Shown here one piece after another: positions 1 through 7,255 of a DNA stretch of 42,929 nucleotides. The stretch spans positions 1-42,929 of the forward strand of contig DEPW01000115.1 in the NCBI GenBank assembly GCA_002358965.1, read 5' to 3'. Both the position numbers and the translations under genes were made by a program. This DNA is from Bacteroidales bacterium UBA3382 (GTDB lineage Bacteria; Bacteroidota; Bacteroidia; Bacteroidales; UBA932). The first letter of the stretch is position 1. Every line of letters begins with the position of its first letter. A model generated the notes under the pieces. The model was not told the DNA's origin, searched no databases, and saw only the letters and a program-made list of their open reading frames with translations.

Positions 1-243
1 CAGCTTTCCGGCGGAGAGCAGCAGAGGGTGGCCGTGGCCCGCGCCATAATGAATTGTCCTTCAGTACTGTTTGCAGACGAGCCTTCCGGGAACCTTGACA
101 GTAAGACAAAAGAGGAAATCCACAGCCTTTTTTTCAGACTTCGCGACCATTACGGACAGACAATATTGATAGTCACCCATGATACCGGACTGGCCCGAAT
201 GTGCGACCGGGCTTTGGAGATGAAAGACGGGAGGTTCGTATAG
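1..243 (+). CDS. ABC transporter ATP-binding protein, LolD/MacB type (5' truncated)
   Basis: Only the last 80 residues are in the window, and the frame is open to the left edge. The piece begins inside the ABC signature ([15 protein letters not shown]) and continues through Walker B ([12 protein letters not shown]) and the H-loop (IVTHD), then stops. This is the C-terminal half of the nucleotide-binding domain of small ATPases that energise lipoprotein release (LolD), FtsE or MacB-type exporters. The short ending after the H-loop, with no extra domain, fits that group. The stop is five bases before the next gene start, so the two are probably co-transcribed. Substrate and partner permease cannot be told from this fragment. 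Confidence 0.9.
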   Translation, partial: QLSGGEQQRVAVARAIMNCPSVLFADEPSGNLDSKTKEEIHSLFFRLRDHYGQTILIVTHDTGLARMCDRALEMKDGRFV

Positions 244-248
244 AAGCC

Positions 249-989
249 ATGTCCGTATTCATTTTCAACGGTTTCGTGGTGAGGAACGAGTCTTCGGCGA
301 TGAAAATCAATACAGACTCGGTTTTGCTCGGCGCTTTGTGCACAATATCATCGTCCGATACCAGGATCCTCGACATAGGGACCGGTACCGGTGTCGTTGC
401 TCTGATCGTAGCGAAACGCCTGTCTTCATTAAGGATGGAAAGCGGGCAGGACGGGATTCTCGGGCCGGACGATATCCTGACAGGCATCGATGCAGACGGC
501 ATTTCGGCCGAAGAGGCCGCCGGAAATTTCGCCAATTCGCCGTGGAGCGGCAATATGGTGTCCATCCATGTCCCTTTGGCCGGATATCCGCCGAAGGAAT
601 GCGACCTGATCGTTTCCAATCCCCCGTATTTCGACAGTACGCTCAGATCTCCGGATACGAGGAGGAGGGGGGCGCGTCATACCGGTTCGCTGTCATTCAG
701 GGATGTGCTGGACTATGCCGCGCTCTGTCTTTCCATCAAAGGCAGGGTGTCGATGATATTGCCTGCATCGGACAAGATGCAGGTGCTTGCCTATGGTGCG
801 GACAAAGGACTGTATCTTAACAGGATAGTGTATGTCAGCAATCTTGCGGGCCGTGAAGCCGACAGGGTGGTGGTGGAGTTTTCGAAAAACAGGGCCAGGC
901 TTGTGATGGAAGAGCTTGCCGTACATCGGGGAAGAGAGTACGACCCCGAATATTTAAAAAGAACCTCAGAACTCTATTGCAGGCCCTGA
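249..989 (+). CDS. tRNA1(Val) adenine N6-methyltransferase-like protein (TrmN6/YfiC family)
   Basis: A protein of 246 residues with a Rossmann-type SAM-dependent methyltransferase fold. Visible features are the N-terminal KINTDSVLLGA stretch, which corresponds to the K-x-G/N-TD-x-VLLGA signature of TrmN6/YfiC, the SAM loop ILDIGTGTGVVAL, and the catalytic NPPY motif (SNPPYF) of N6-adenine methyltransferases. Known members methylate A37 of tRNA1(Val). I chose the ATG at 249 because homologues begin about there; an in-frame GTG/ATG-type start further left would overlap the ABC gene. The last codons lie in a hairpin that acts as terminator for the opposing cluster. Specificity for tRNA rather than another RNA is inferred from the family. 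Confidence 0.85.
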   Translation: MSVFIFNGFVVRNESSAMKINTDSVLLGALCTISSSDTRILDIGTGTGVVALIVAKRLSSLRMESGQDGILGPDDILTGIDADGISAEEAAGNFANSPWSGNMVSIHVPLAGYPPKECDLIVSNPPYFDSTLRSPDTRRRGARHTGSLSFRDVLDYAALCLSIKGRVSMILPASDKMQVLAYGADKGLYLNRIVYVSNLAGREADRVVVEFSKNRARLVMEELAVHRGREYDPEYLKRTSELYCRP

Positions 990-994
990 GGTTC
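956..994 (-). terminator. Rho-independent terminator of the ECF sigma cluster, inside the methyltransferase gene
   Basis: GAACCTCAG (961-969) and CTGAGGTTC (986-994) form a perfect 9-bp stem with a 16-base loop. Read on the minus strand the stem is followed by TTTTT (956-960), so it points leftward. It would end the transcript of the minus-strand gene that stops at 1074. The stem covers the last codons and stop of the plus-strand methyltransferase; on the plus strand no T tract follows. Confidence 0.7.
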
Positions 995-1073
995 AAACTA
1001 ACCACTAAAAAACCACTAACTATACTACAAAACGAATGTTTTACTGCATTAATCATGCCACGATTGGCGCAAT

Positions 1074-1556
1074 CTATTCTTTTCTGTTTTTAAGATTCCT
1101 GAACTGTTTCATCATGAAGCGTTCTTCAGCCAGGAAGAGCATTGCCGTCTTTTCTTCTGAAAGCACTTTGCTTATTTCCTCCCTTGTCTTTTCGCGCATA
1201 TTGTCGCAGTTTCCGGCCGCTTCGAGATAATTGTCGAGCAGCGTGGCGATTTCGGTCTCGGTCTTCCCGGTTTCGATGGCGATTTCCAAGAGTTTCATGC
1301 TTTTCCTTGCTTCACCGTGATATTTTTCCCTTTCGTCCTGCAACTTGTTGTATATCGGCCAGAAAACCTGTGCTTCTTCCGGAGTCAGTTCCAACGCGTC
1401 TGTGAAATATGCGATTTTTTCCGCCTTGATCCTCTCCTTCCAGTCTTTGTCGTGTCCGCAGCCCGGGCCATTATCCGTTGCGGGAGGGATGGCAAAGACG
1501 GTAATTGCCGAGAAAAGTAAAGCGGTTAATGAGATGATAAAATGTTTTTTCTTCAT
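1074..1556 (-). CDS. Spy/CpxP-like periplasmic protein of the ECF sigma cluster
   Basis: A 160-residue protein with a clear signal peptide (MKKKHFIISLTALLFSAITVFA, then mature from about residue 23). The rest is charged and predicted alpha-helical. The LTPEEAQVFWPIYNKLQ stretch is characteristic of Bacteroidota Spy/CpxP-like or LTxxQ-like proteins, which in other bacteria are periplasmic chaperones or metal and envelope-stress sensors. It lies 12 bases after the anti-sigma-like gene, downstream of an ECF sigma factor. This gene order is a common Bacteroidota arrangement, so it is probably a target or modulator of the same stress response. Exact function is unknown. Confidence 0.75.
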   Translation of the reverse strand: MKKKHFIISLTALLFSAITVFAIPPATDNGPGCGHDKDWKERIKAEKIAYFTDALELTPEEAQVFWPIYNKLQDEREKYHGEARKSMKLLEIAIETGKTETEIATLLDNYLEAAGNCDNMREKTREEISKVLSEEKTAMLFLAEERFMMKQFRNLKNRKE

Positions 1557-1568
1557 ATCGTAAAAAAA

Positions 1569-2006
1569 TTATTCTTCGTTTTCGTCGTATGTGGCGGCAA
1601 GATACAGCAGGACCCTGTCTTCTCCTGAGAGATATTCGATGACTTCGTCATCGGTCAGCTTTCCGCCGTCAGGATCCTCGTTTTCAACGGTGCCGTCGAT
1701 GCCGGAGGAGTATGCAATCGAAACGACTGTCCTCATCAGATCGTATTCTTCCATCGGAATGGCTCCGGAGTCGTCCGGCATGTTTCCGGCGGTGCCGGTG
1801 ATTCGCATGATTCCGGCGCCGATCGCCAGTACGAGCGCGAACGCCGCCGCCATTCCCAGCGCAGGCTTGAAGAATCGTTCCCATGTCCCGGGCTTGTCGT
1901 GTCCGTGTTTTTCAATGTGGACGCGGATCCTTCCGTCCAACGAGCCGAAGTAGCCGTCAGGCACGGTGTAAGGATTGATTTTATATCTTTTGTCTTCTAT
2001 GTCCAT
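1569..2006 (-). CDS. Membrane-anchored anti-sigma-factor-like protein
   Basis: About 145 residues. The cytoplasmic N-terminus carries the motif NPYTVPDGYFGSL seen in small Bacteroidota proteins encoded after ECF sigma factors. A single transmembrane helix follows (around residues 48-67, ALGMAAAFALVLAIGAGI), then an acidic extracytoplasmic tail. There is no HxxxCxxC zinc motif, so it is not a classical ZAS anti-sigma factor; the role is inferred from topology and position. A GTG start at 2021 would add five residues; I prefer the ATG at 2006. About 100 bases separate it from the sigma gene, and that gap holds an ECF-type promoter. Confidence 0.7.
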   Translation of the reverse strand: MDIEDKRYKINPYTVPDGYFGSLDGRIRVHIEKHGHDKPGTWERFFKPALGMAAAFALVLAIGAGIMRITGTAGNMPDDSGAIPMEEYDLMRTVVSIAYSSGIDGTVENEDPDGGKLTDDEVIEYLSGEDRVLLYLAATYDENEE

Positions 2007-2046
2007 TGTATTGTCTTTCACGGTGAATCATTTAAGCACACAATCA

Positions 2047-2073
2047 TTAGACGAGCATTGCCGGCAAAGGTTT
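2047..2073 (-). promoter_or_regulatory. ECF-type promoter AAAC-N16-CGTCTAA
   Basis: On the minus strand AAAC (2070-2073) is followed after exactly 16 bases by CGTC (2050-2053), extended to CGTCTAA (2047-2053). AAC near -35 and CGTC near -10 with this spacing is a common signature of ECF sigma-dependent promoters. It sits between the sigma gene and the anti-sigma-like gene, with an expected start near 2040. This suggests that the sigma factor drives its own regulator and the Spy-like gene. Confidence 0.5.
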
Positions 2074-2122
2074 AGAAACCGTTCGGCTTTTTGTAATCAG
2101 TCCATTGCCGATTTTCCCTTGT

Positions 2123-2659
2123 TCATCCTATGTTTTCTTTCATTTCAGACACAATCCTTTTGTAGGCATGGTGATATGAGGCTTTCAGAGCGCCTACGGA
2201 TGTGCCGAGGATTTCGGAAATGTCTTCGTATTTCATTTCTTCGAAATAACGCATGTTGAATACCAGGCGCTGTTTCGCAGGCAGGGCGGCGATGGACTTG
2301 TAAAGTTTCCTGATGATTCCGTCTGCATCGAACCACGGGTCGGCTTCGACAGAGTAAGACGGCGGAGGGGTTCTGAACGAAAGTAAGGAACGGAGCCTTT
2401 TCCTGTTTAGAAAAGTGAGGGTCTCGTTAGTGGCTATGCGGTATATCCATGTAAAAAGACGGGATTCCCCCCTGAAAGAGGGAAGCCCCGCCCAAATTTT
2501 AAGGAATACGTCCTGAAGTATGTCGTCAGTATCTTCGTGAGAGCCGGCCATGCGCCGGATATGCCAGTAAAGCTTCTCCTTGTAAGTATCTACGATGGCC
2601 TCGAACGCCTCTTCGATGCGCCCGCTTTCGAACAGCTTTATGATCCTGCCCTCTTCCAA
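2123..2659 (-). CDS. ECF subfamily RNA polymerase sigma-70 factor
   Basis: 178 residues with the two ECF domains. Region 2 covers about residues 20-90 (DDILQDVFLKIWAGLPSFRG, then LFTWIYRIATNETLTFLNR), and region 4 covers about 120-175 (LPAKQRLVFNMRYFEEMKYE, then the helix-turn-helix DISEILGTSVGALKASYHHA). It directs RNA polymerase to stress or envelope promoters. The only plausible start is a TTG at 2659. In this frame TAA lies directly upstream, and the transketolase TAG is just before that, so the junction reads TAG-TAA-TTG. Translation is therefore probably coupled to the transketolase message and weak. The anti-sigma-like and Spy-like genes follow. Confidence 0.92.
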   Translation of the reverse strand: MEEGRIIKLFESGRIEEAFEAIVDTYKEKLYWHIRRMAGSHEDTDDILQDVFLKIWAGLPSFRGESRLFTWIYRIATNETLTFLNRKRLRSLLSFRTPPPSYSVEADPWFDADGIIRKLYKSIAALPAKQRLVFNMRYFEEMKYEDISEILGTSVGALKASYHHAYKRIVSEMKENIG

Positions 2660-2662
2660 TTA

Positions 2663-3625
2663 CTATCCGTTCTTCCTGCCGACGGCCTTTCTGGCTGCAC
2701 TTACGATGTGCGATGCATCAAGTCCGTAGGCCTTCATGAGTTCGGATGGAGAACCGCTCTGGCCGAACTTGTCATCGACGGCGACGAATTCGACAGGTGC
2801 AGGCAAATGCCTTGCAAGCGTCCCTGCTATCAGCTCTCCAAGTCCTCCTGCGATCAGATGCTCTTCGGCGCAAACGGCTGCTCCGGTCTTTGCGACGGAT
2901 GCTACCACGGCATCGGTATCAAGCGGCTTGATGGTATGTATGTCGATTATCTCGGCGGATATGCCTTCGTTTTCGAGCTCTTTTGCCGCCTGGAGCGCTT
3001 CCCAGACAAGATGACCTGTGGCAAAGACGGTTACATCCTTGCCTTCGTTCATGACGAGGGCTTTGCCGATTTCGAATACCTGGTCTTCCGGAGTGAAGTT
3101 AGGGACCGAAGGCCTGCCGAAACGGAGATAGACCGGGCCGTGGTATGCGGCGGCTGCAATCGTTGCGGCTTTCGTCTGGTTGTAATCGCACGGATTGATG
3201 ACCGTCATGTTCGGAAGGGCTCTCATCAGGGCGATGTCTTCCATTGTCTGGTGCGTCGCTCCGTCTTCTCCGAGGGTTATCCCGGCATGGGAGGCGGCAA
3301 TCTTTACATTGGTGTTGCCGTAAGCGACTTCCTGACGGATCTGGTCGTATACCCTTCCTGTGATGAATTCGGCGAAAGAGCCGGCGAACGGTATCTTGCC
3401 GGTGAGTGCGGCGCCTGCGGCCACTCCTATCATGTTGGCTTCGGCTATCCCGCATTGGATGAACCTTTCAGGCCATGCCTCAGCGAATTTTTCCATTTTC
3501 AGTGAGCCTGCGAGATCCGCGCACAGGGCTATGATTTCGGGATTGCATGAAGCGGCCTGGTAAAGCCCTGCTCCGAAACCGCTGCGTGTGTCTTTGTTAC
3601 CGGTATTAATATATTCGTGTTTCAT
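2663..3625 (-). CDS. Transketolase, C-terminal subunit
   Basis: 320 residues that match the pyrimidine-binding and C-terminal domains of a split transketolase. Visible pieces include the acidic motif around EANMIGVAAGAALTGKIPFA, DGATHQTMEDIALMRALPNM and the C-terminal domain (EEHLIAGGLGELIAGTLARH). Together with the N half it transfers two-carbon ketol units in the non-oxidative pentose phosphate pathway using thiamine diphosphate. The two halves are 19 bases apart and form one enzyme in organisms with this layout. The 3' end abuts the ECF sigma gene, with only three bases between the stop and the TTG start. Confidence 0.93.
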   Translation of the reverse strand: MKHEYINTGNKDTRSGFGAGLYQAASCNPEIIALCADLAGSLKMEKFAEAWPERFIQCGIAEANMIGVAAGAALTGKIPFAGSFAEFITGRVYDQIRQEVAYGNTNVKIAASHAGITLGEDGATHQTMEDIALMRALPNMTVINPCDYNQTKAATIAAAAYHGPVYLRFGRPSVPNFTPEDQVFEIGKALVMNEGKDVTVFATGHLVWEALQAAKELENEGISAEIIDIHTIKPLDTDAVVASVAKTGAAVCAEEHLIAGGLGELIAGTLARHLPAPVEFVAVDDKFGQSGSPSELMKAYGLDASHIVSAARKAVGRKNG

Positions 3626-3644
3626 ATTCCGAGGTTTTCAATGA

Positions 3645-4481
3645 TTAATAATCTCCTAAAGTTTCTTCGAGCTGCGAAAGGGCTGCTGCGGCCTGCTCGT
3701 CGGAAGGAGCCTTTCCGTGCCATTTGTGGGTACCGCACATGAAGTCTACGCCTTGTCCCATATTGCTCTTTGCGAGGATGATGGCCGGCTTCCCGGCTTT
3801 GCCCGCTTTGTCGAAAGCTGCAAGCAGCGAATCGAAATCATGGGCGTCGCATACTATGGTCTCCCAGCCGAAGGCTTTCCATATAGGCCCGTAGTCTTTC
3901 ACACCGGCGACATCCGATACTTTTCCGTCTATCTGCTGGTTGTTCCAGTCCATGATGGCTATGAGGTTGTCAAGCCCGTGGTTTACAGCGAACATTGCGG
4001 CTTCCCAGATCTGTCCTTCTTCGCATTCGCCGTCCCCGAGAAGGGCATAGACGCGGTTGGTCTCTTTGTCCATCTTCTTCGCAAGGGCGATGCCTGCCGC
4101 CGCCGAAAGGCCTTGTCCGAGCGAACCGGACGGCTGGAGCACACCCGGAAGCCCTTTTTCAGTACAAGGATGTCCTTGCAGCCTGCTGCCGAACTGTCTT
4201 AAAGTACCGAGTTCCCTGATGTCGAAATAGCCTGAGCGGGCCAGCACCGAGTAGTATACCGGAGCGAGATGTCCTGCCGAAAGGATGAAGGCGTCCTGGC
4301 CTTTGGAATCCCTTGTCCAGCTGGCAGGGTCGTGTTTCATCACATCGAAATAGAGGGCGGTCATGATTTCCGTACTGCTCAACGAACCGCCTGGGTGGCC
4401 CGATTTGGCGGAATGCACCATGCGTATGATATCGCGCCTTACCTGGGACGCGATACGTTTCAGTTCTTCTGTTTTAGACAT
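3645..4481 (-). CDS. Transketolase, N-terminal (thiamine diphosphate-binding) subunit
   Basis: 278 residues. The N-terminal SGHPGGSLSSTEIMTALYF and the thiamine diphosphate/Mg motif GDGECEEGQIWEAAMFA...NNQQIDG identify the PP domain of transketolase. GHLAPVYYSVLA and LPGVLQPSGSLGQGLSAAAG are other family blocks. Acts in the cytoplasm with the downstream C-terminal subunit. First gene of the minus-strand cluster, with a Bacteroidota -7 element 37 bases ahead of its ATG. The dedicated promoter suggests constitutive expression that also feeds the sigma gene. Confidence 0.94.
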   Translation of the reverse strand: MSKTEELKRIASQVRRDIIRMVHSAKSGHPGGSLSSTEIMTALYFDVMKHDPASWTRDSKGQDAFILSAGHLAPVYYSVLARSGYFDIRELGTLRQFGSRLQGHPCTEKGLPGVLQPSGSLGQGLSAAAGIALAKKMDKETNRVYALLGDGECEEGQIWEAAMFAVNHGLDNLIAIMDWNNQQIDGKVSDVAGVKDYGPIWKAFGWETIVCDAHDFDSLLAAFDKAGKAGKPAIILAKSNMGQGVDFMCGTHKWHGKAPSDEQAAAALSQLEETLGDY

Positions 4482-4517
4482 AAGCGTTAAAATTTAGGCA
4501 GCAATTAAACTATCGGG

Positions 4518-4525
4518 CAAATGTA
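4518..4525 (-). promoter_or_regulatory. -7 element TACATTTG for the transketolase cluster
   Basis: Minus-strand TACATTTG fits the Bacteroidota TAnnTTTG consensus and lies 36 bases ahead of the transketolase N-half start. It is back to back with the lepA promoter. Confidence 0.65.
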
Positions 4526-4546
4526 CGCCCTTTTTTCAATTTTAAC

Positions 4547-4554
4547 TATATTTG
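4547..4554 (+). promoter_or_regulatory. -7 element TATATTTG for lepA
   Basis: TATATTTG followed by GC, ending 19 bases before the lepA ATG. Exact match to TAnnTTTG; no convincing -33 TTTG is seen. Confidence 0.7.
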
Positions 4555-4573
4555 CGCAATATATTTCTTGAAA

Positions 4574-6361
4574 ATGAAGAATATTAGGAATTTTTCGATA
4601 ATCGCGCACATCGACCACGGGAAGAGCACATTGGCAGACAGGCTTCTTGAAGCCACGAGGACGCTTAGCGAAAGGGACATGGAGAATCAGGTGCTCGACT
4701 CGATGGATCTCGAAAAAGAAAAAGGCATAACGATCAAGAGCCACGCCATCCAGATGGAGTATGCCAGGGACGGGCAGAATTATATACTGAATCTGATCGA
4801 TACCCCGGGGCATGTGGATTTTTCATACGAAGTATCGCGCGCCATAGCCTCATGCGAGGGGGCTTTGCTCGTAGTAGATGCTACGCAGGGCATCCAGGCT
4901 CAGACAATTTCCAATCTCTACCTTGCCATCGAACACGATTTGGCCATAATACCTGTCCTGAACAAGATAGACATGGATTCGGCAATGGTCGATGTCGTGA
5001 AGGATCAGGTTGTGGAGCTTCTCGGCTGCGATCCCGAAGAGATCATCCTCGCTTCCGGAAAGACCGGGCAGGGCGTGGACGAGATATTGGACGCAATCGT
5101 AGACCGCATTCCGGCTCCGTCGGGAAATCCGCAGGCGCCGCTGCAGGCCCTCATATTCGATTCGGTGTTCAATTCTTTCCGTGGAATCATAGCATATTTC
5201 AAAGTGGAAAACGGTTCGATACGCACCGGTGACAAAGTGAAGTTTTTCAATACCGGCAGAGAGTACGAGGCCGATGAGGTCGGTGTCCTGAAAATGAAGC
5301 TCGAACCTCGTGACGAGATTCCGTGCGGCAGTGTAGGATATATCATTTCGGGCATCAAGACGGCAGCGGAAGTGAAGGTAGGAGATACGATTACCCATGT
5401 AGACCGCCCTTGCCTGTCTTCCATAGCCGGTTTCGAGGAGGTGAAGCCGATGCTTTTCGCCGGTGTCTATCCTGTCGAAGCGGACGAGTACGAGGATTTG
5501 AGGGCTTCACTTGAAAAACTCCGTCTGAACGATGCTTCGCTGGTATTCGAGCCGGAATCTTCGCTTGCCCTCGGCTTCGGATTCAGATGCGGCTTTCTCG
5601 GACTTCTGCACCTGGAAATCGTCCAGGAGAGGCTTTACAGGGAGTTTGACATGGATGTGATAACTACGGTACCGAATGTTTCATACAAAGTATATACTAC
5701 CCAGCATGAGGTGCTCGATGTCCACAATCCTTCCGGACTTCCGTCACCGACACTGATAGACTATATCGAAGAGCCTTACATCAAGGCTCAGATAATCTCG
5801 AAAAGCGAGTTTTTCGGAGGCATAATGAAGCTTTGCCTTGACAAGAGAGGCACGCTTACAGGCCAGCATTTCCTTTCATCGGACAGGGTGGAACTCAATT
5901 ACGAGATGCCTTTGGCCGAGATAGTTTTCGATTTCTATGACAAATTGAAATCCATTTCGAAAGGCTACGCTTCGTTCGACTATCATCTGATAGGTTTCAA
6001 GCGGGCGGATCTTGTCAAACTCGACATCCTTCTCAATTCCGAACCTGTTGATGCCCTCTCGAGCCTGATCCACCGCGAACATGCCTATGATTTCGGCAGG
6101 AAGATGTGCGAAAAGCTGAAGGAACTGATTCCGCGCCAGCAGTTCGACATAGCCATCCAGGCGGCGATAGGGGCGAAGATCATCGCAAGGGAGACGGTCA
6201 AGGCTGTGCGTAAGGATGTTACGGCCAAGTGCTACGGCGGCGATATCACCCGTAAGAGGAAACTTCTCGAAAAACAGAAGAAAGGCAAGAAGCGCATGCG
6301 CCAGGTCGGCAATGTCGAAGTGCCGCAGAGCGCTTTCATGGCCGTGCTGAAGCTCGATTGA
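4574..6361 (+). CDS. lepA: Elongation factor 4 (LepA), back-translocating GTPase
   Basis: 595 residues, the normal length for the family. GTPase motifs are in order: G1 [15 protein letters not shown]2 region [10 protein letters not shown]3 DTPGHVDF, G4 NKID. Domain II, the EF-G-like domains and the LepA-specific C-terminal domain follow ([20 protein letters not shown], then [20 protein letters not shown]). It binds ribosomes and influences initiation and elongation under stress. A TTG two codons upstream is in frame, but the ATG at 4574 starts with the usual [12 protein letters not shown] and has the better promoter spacing. The stop is directly followed by the ATG of the glycosyltransferase gene, so the two are co-translated. 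Confidence 0.97.
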   Translation: MKNIRNFSIIAHIDHGKSTLADRLLEATRTLSERDMENQVLDSMDLEKEKGITIKSHAIQMEYARDGQNYILNLIDTPGHVDFSYEVSRAIASCEGALLVVDATQGIQAQTISNLYLAIEHDLAIIPVLNKIDMDSAMVDVVKDQVVELLGCDPEEIILASGKTGQGVDEILDAIVDRIPAPSGNPQAPLQALIFDSVFNSFRGIIAYFKVENGSIRTGDKVKFFNTGREYEADEVGVLKMKLEPRDEIPCGSVGYIISGIKTAAEVKVGDTITHVDRPCLSSIAGFEEVKPMLFAGVYPVEADEYEDLRASLEKLRLNDASLVFEPESSLALGFGFRCGFLGLLHLEIVQERLYREFDMDVITTVPNVSYKVYTTQHEVLDVHNPSGLPSPTLIDYIEEPYIKAQIISKSEFFGGIMKLCLDKRGTLTGQHFLSSDRVELNYEMPLAEIVFDFYDKLKSISKGYASFDYHLIGFKRADLVKLDILLNSEPVDALSSLIHREHAYDFGRKMCEKLKELIPRQQFDIAIQAAIGAKIIARETVKAVRKDVTAKCYGGDITRKRKLLEKQKKGKKRMRQVGNVEVPQSAFMAVLKLD

Positions 6362-7255
6362 ATGGATGTCTTTGCAGTCATTGTGACTTGTAATGCGATG
6401 AGATGGGTGGAAAGATCCGTCTCGTCTCTGTATGCTTCCTCCTGCCCTCCGAGACATGTCATAGCGGTGGACAATGCTTCCAGCGACGGCACCCCCGAGC
6501 ATGTGCATGATTGTTTTCCCGAAGTGGAGCTCGTCCGGATGGAATCGAATCTCGGTTTTGCGTCAGCCGCGCAGGCCGGTATCGATGCGGCTGTCGCTTC
6601 AGGAGCCGAAGCCGTGCTCCTCATGCACCATGATGTATGGCTGGAGCACGATACGCTGGAAATCCTCGTGAAAGCATGCGGGGACGACTCTCTGCTCGTT
6701 CCTGTCTATCTGAACGGCCCAGGCTCGGATTATGAGACATCGTTCCGTCCGCTCATCAGGCATTCCAGTGACCTGAAGTGCGTTTTAAAGCGCAAAACAG
6801 GGCAGTCTTTTGCGAAAATCCCTGTAAGCGCCGCGCCTTCGGGCTGTTGGCTCTTACCCCTGTCGCTGTTGAAGGAGACAGGCCCGTTTAACCGGCTCTT
6901 CCTGGAGGCGACGGCTGCCTGCGAGGAATATCTGGCGAGAATGCGTTATCTTTCGAAGAAGACTTATGTCGTGCCAGGTGCGAAGATCTTCCATGACCGC
7001 GACAGTTACGGAGACAGGACTCTGTTCGATATGTCATCGGTTTACCGCGACCTGATGCTTATTGAATGCAATCCCGGCAAGGGAGGCCTTGGCCGCACCG
7101 TTGCCAGGATTGCCATGTTTTTCAGACTTGCGCTTGGCACGGTCCATTACCGTGTCAATCTGCTGAAGGTCTTTTTTAAGGACTTACGGAAAGTAAGGGC
7201 GGTCAGACCTTCCCTGAAGCGGAAAAGAGAGGGTTACAGGCGCTCGGGCGTCTGA
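6362..7255 (+). CDS. Family 2 glycosyltransferase
   Basis: 297 residues with a GT-A fold. The N-terminus VFAVIVTCNAMRWVERSVSS and the nucleotide-sugar motif VIAVDNASSDGT are typical of GT2 rhamnosyl/galactofuranosyl-type transferases. A metal-binding DxD-like position lies at LLMHHDVWLE, and ACEEYLARMR follows where the family places its catalytic acidic pair. No transmembrane segment is obvious, so it probably works at the cytoplasmic face of the membrane on surface glycans. It starts at the base after the lepA stop, an odd partner for a translation factor. Its last 22 bases overlap the end of the opposing beta-galactosidase gene. Donor and acceptor are unknown. Confidence 0.85.
   Translation: MDVFAVIVTCNAMRWVERSVSSLYASSCPPRHVIAVDNASSDGTPEHVHDCFPEVELVRMESNLGFASAAQAGIDAAVASGAEAVLLMHHDVWLEHDTLEILVKACGDDSLLVPVYLNGPGSDYETSFRPLIRHSSDLKCVLKRKTGQSFAKIPVSAAPSGCWLLPLSLLKETGPFNRLFLEATAACEEYLARMRYLSKKTYVVPGAKIFHDRDSYGDRTLFDMSSVYRDLMLIECNPGKGGLGRTVARIAMFFRLALGTVHYRVNLLKVFFKDLRKVRAVRPSLKRKREGYRRSGV

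Noticed and set aside
999..1020. Direct repeat AACCACTAA twice in the gap after the methyltransferase gene
   Set aside because: Two short copies only, in an A-rich gap between convergent genes; likely chance.
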